From the NCBI GenBank assembly GCA_024699855.1, contig JAMPIQ010000003.1, forward strand, positions 9,610,001-9,674,000: a stretch of DNA of 64,000 nt, written 5' to 3'. Below, piece after piece: positions 61,458-64,000 of this stretch; position 1 is the stretch's first letter, and each line of letters opens with the position of its first letter. Both the position numbers and the translations under genes were made by a program. Below the pieces are notes generated by a model. That model was not told where the DNA came from. It did not search any database and was given only the letters and a program-made list of their open reading frames with translations. Source of the stretch: Aphelenchoides besseyi. Taxonomy: Eukaryota > Nematoda > Chromadorea > Rhabditida > Aphelenchoididae.

Positions 61458-64000
61458 ATAAAATTAGAATCGGCCAACAATCTACTGTCCAAAGTTCACA
61501 TAAGAATATGACCTGAAGCCAACAGCTCAGTGATTGTTGACGTCTTGGTGTATGCGATTGCATACTGAAGGATGCTGCCAATCTCGTTCAAATTCAGAAT
61601 TACCTTGGGAAAAGCCTCGGAGTGAGAAAACAATATGATTGGAACGCCGATCAATTAATGAAATTGTTCTCTTTTGTCTACCGAGAGATGTCAACCGCTT
61701 TTTCAGTTCCTATCACTGGTAGCGACTGCATATTTGACTGCGGGTACCGCCTTCTGCAGCTTCGACGGTCTCATTCGAGTAGCATATAAACCCTGGAAAT
61801 GAGTCCGAACAGTCACTCCATCGTCTCATTCCTTTCCTAGTCATTCCTTCTCTACTCATTCCTCTGCTCTTCTCTCCGCTCGTCAGTCAACGCGCTATTA
61901 TCATATACTGTTCACGTTTCAACTAGTATATGAAAGTAGTGCGTGGGATGACCAAGCGGAGAAATCGAAGAGCAGATTTCTAGTCCAACTACTCGGATCA
62001 TTTGACCGTTCCGTTCCCATCCTCAGGTTACTTTTCAATTTTGTGCGAGTAACCGAGGACGTGAGCGGGAACGGGATAGCGATTATTTTGATGTCGTGAA
62101 TAGTGTTGTCATCGATCATCACAAATGAAACAAGAAGAAAACACAATTTAACGAGGGCAGTCAATGTTATTGCATAGTGATTGTTGCTGGAAGATTTCCA
62201 CACAATCGATTCTGTTGAAGTGGAAATCGAAGTCGGGAACTTGAGCTGAACAAGCTTCAAAGTCGAATCACATATAACTCATATCGTTGTTCTAATTCAT
62301 TGCATTATCATAGCTTTGAGATTTCTGTACTTTTAAACATTTAATCAACAAAATTGTTAACCATAGTGTTTCAAATTTATTCAATGAATGACAGGTCCAA
62401 AAATGTTGAAATACGGTAAGACGTAAGCAGCTTTTGGCTGTTTCATTTCGGTTTCTAAGAGATTTTTTGGATTTTTGTTTCCGGTCGTTGGTTGGTAGAC
62501 TTAACTTTTTTCGCAAATAGCAAGCCGATACATATACCAATCGTCATGATAACGTGTCAGTGATAGTCCTTTTTTATAGCGTACTAAGTTGTATTTTTGT
62601 AGTTCCACTACAGTAAATCGTTTATATTCTTCGACCATAAAAATCCAAGCGGTCGTCTTACCATCAGTCTACCTATAGTTTTATCAACTCACTTAACTGT
62701 CAGAAAACCAATGGTTTTATTATCGAGCGCTGTTTCTTTTTTAAAACAAGTTCAGGGTGTTAAGATTTGGATTTCAGTCGTTTTATTGATTCTAAATTAG
62801 AAACAGCAGACCTCTTTGATTGCACTGCTATCTTTTTTCATTGCATATTAAATGTGATTGACGAATTATTAGCCAAACAACTTAAACAGGCAACCAACTA
62901 TCAATCCCGTAAGGTACGCGGACCAAGAAAATCTGTGGTTTGTTCAGCAAATTATCGCTTATCAAAAAGATATTGGCCAAAAGGACGTGGCAGGCCATTT
63001 TGCACCACCCTGTAGTTAATGTGAGATTATTGTTCATATCAATTGATAAGTCATTGGCCAAAGGTCTTACACCGTGGAGATTTTCAACTCGAGTGAATAA
63101 CTCGATTGTCATAGTTCGGAGAAAGACCGAACTTAAACTTAGCTGGAAAAGAATAGGTTTGAGTTGTCTCATCGATTGCGGTCTAAGACAAAAATTGATG
63201 CTCGGTTATTTGGCCCGACAAACAAACGCTTAGATTCATTGCTTGTTGTAGTTGAATAAAAAATCGAACACAAATCACTTTGAGATTCATGGAAACAAAG
63301 AGTGCAGCATCCTAGAAGCGTAAAGTATTGCACTCATTTCTACAGACTTTAAGATTAAAGAGCGAGTTAACAGACAGTTGAAAGAAAGGAATTGCGAGCC
63401 GATGCAAGTAACTCGGTTAGTATCATTTGGTGACATCTCAAGTCGCTGCGCGTCTGTTTCATATTGAATTAATAATTAGAAGACCAAAATAATGAGTCAC
63501 TAGTGTCTTCAAACAGTTAGCATTCAGTATGATGGAAGTATATGAGTAATCAGAAAATTAATTTCTGATGTCATATTCATTCGTTCGTCACTCCTGTACA
63601 ATAACCGAAAAATGAGTGATAAAAAATTCAACTGTTGGCTTGTCCCTGAGGACAATCAAAAACAGTCAGACTATTTCGTAGATGCTTTGGAAGGTATAAG
63701 ATGATTGAGAAGGGTAAGACGAATTCATTCGATCAAAGAGTAGTTTCGAAATTTCAGTGTGCTACTGCTTACAACCCGTTAGCAAGTAGTCAAGTCGTGT
63801 TCGATCGCGTGTGTTTTGATCTGAACATCAATTTGCTCTAGGTCAAATCACAGGGCAACAGTGCAAACAGCCACTCCTGCTTATTAACAAAAAAACTTGC
63901 TTTCTTGTACCCGATTTGAGCATAAAAAGAGCATCAAGTTGGCAAAAACAAGCACTTTCTAGTTATCGATTACTTGTCTTCTCAACTGCTGCACTTTATC
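61458..64000. other. Gene-poor, repeat-like right end
   Basis: No gene could be supported. A TATA-like box and pyrimidine-rich stretch near 61780-61900 look promoter- or LTR-like. A short element with a mariner-like end is at 62753-63012. Several short open frames on both strands have no recognisable domain. Confidence 0.4.
62753..63012. mobile_element. Candidate Tc1/mariner-type fragment or MITE
   Basis: Left end CAGGGTG and right end CACCACCCTG (followed by TA) form a short inverted repeat. Read inward from the right, CAGGGTGGTgcAAAATG resembles the end of the 15499-16152 element (CAGGGTGGTtaAAAATG). The left end lacks a flanking TA and the terminal match is short, so this may be a decayed or partial copy. 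Confidence 0.3.

Noticed and set aside
61919..62260. 113-codon minus-strand open frame with a hydrophobic stretch
   Set aside because: No homology that I recognise, no splice context, and located in repeat-like DNA.

Overview
The window looks like nuclear DNA of a nematode. The evidence is many short introns (about 35-50 bases, gtgagt/gtaagt ... ttttag or tttcag), a cuticle collagen with the nematode N-terminal membrane domain, a DUF273 type II glycosyltransferase (a family known mainly from nematodes), and a LEA-type stress protein. I did not try to name a species. No rRNA, tRNA, CRISPR array or bacterial-style operon was seen.

Layout from left to right: 3' end of a polypeptide GalNAc-transferase (+); a seven-transmembrane receptor (-); SDHD (-); a small membrane protein (-); a long unrecognised protein (-); TTC4 co-chaperone (+); S-adenosylhomocysteine hydrolase (+); actin (+); a 3' gene remnant abutting an internally deleted mariner-type element; copy A of a dispersed repeat; TIMM13 (+); a LEA protein with a mitochondrial-type leader (-); ATG14 (-); USP5 (+); a type I PIP5K (-); a 2.1 kb gene-poor gap; an unrecognised basic nuclear-type protein (+); a frame-disrupted GIY-YIG protein (+); a 1.9 kb gap; a small basic membrane protein (+); repeat copy B; DUF273 glycosyltransferase (+); syntaxin-17 (-); NAA25 (+, one frame break); a CCHC-zinc-knuckle DEAD-box helicase (+); ribosomal protein eL43/RPL37A (+); a single-pass membrane protein (+); a WD40-like protein (+); PUS7 (+); an unrecognised protein (-); cuticle collagen (+); exocyst SEC3/EXOC1 (-); then about 3.9 kb of gene-poor, repeat-containing DNA.

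Most genes are unrelated housekeeping genes. Two have linked roles in autophagy (ATG14 and syntaxin-17), and PIP5K makes the PI(4,5)P2 that SEC3 binds. Neighbouring genes are often under 250 bases apart, and several start codons lie a few bases after a splice acceptor, which fits 5'UTR introns or trans-splicing.

The parts most worth a second look are: an actin gene that encodes exactly 376 residues only if two non-GT/AG splice borders are used; a GIY-YIG nuclease gene broken by a frameshift and by a TGA inside its zinc ribbon; two apparently identical 451-base repeat copies in opposite orientation 20 kb apart; a mariner derivative keeping both ends of the transposase but not its core; and a germline-type helicase whose DEAD box reads DEVD.
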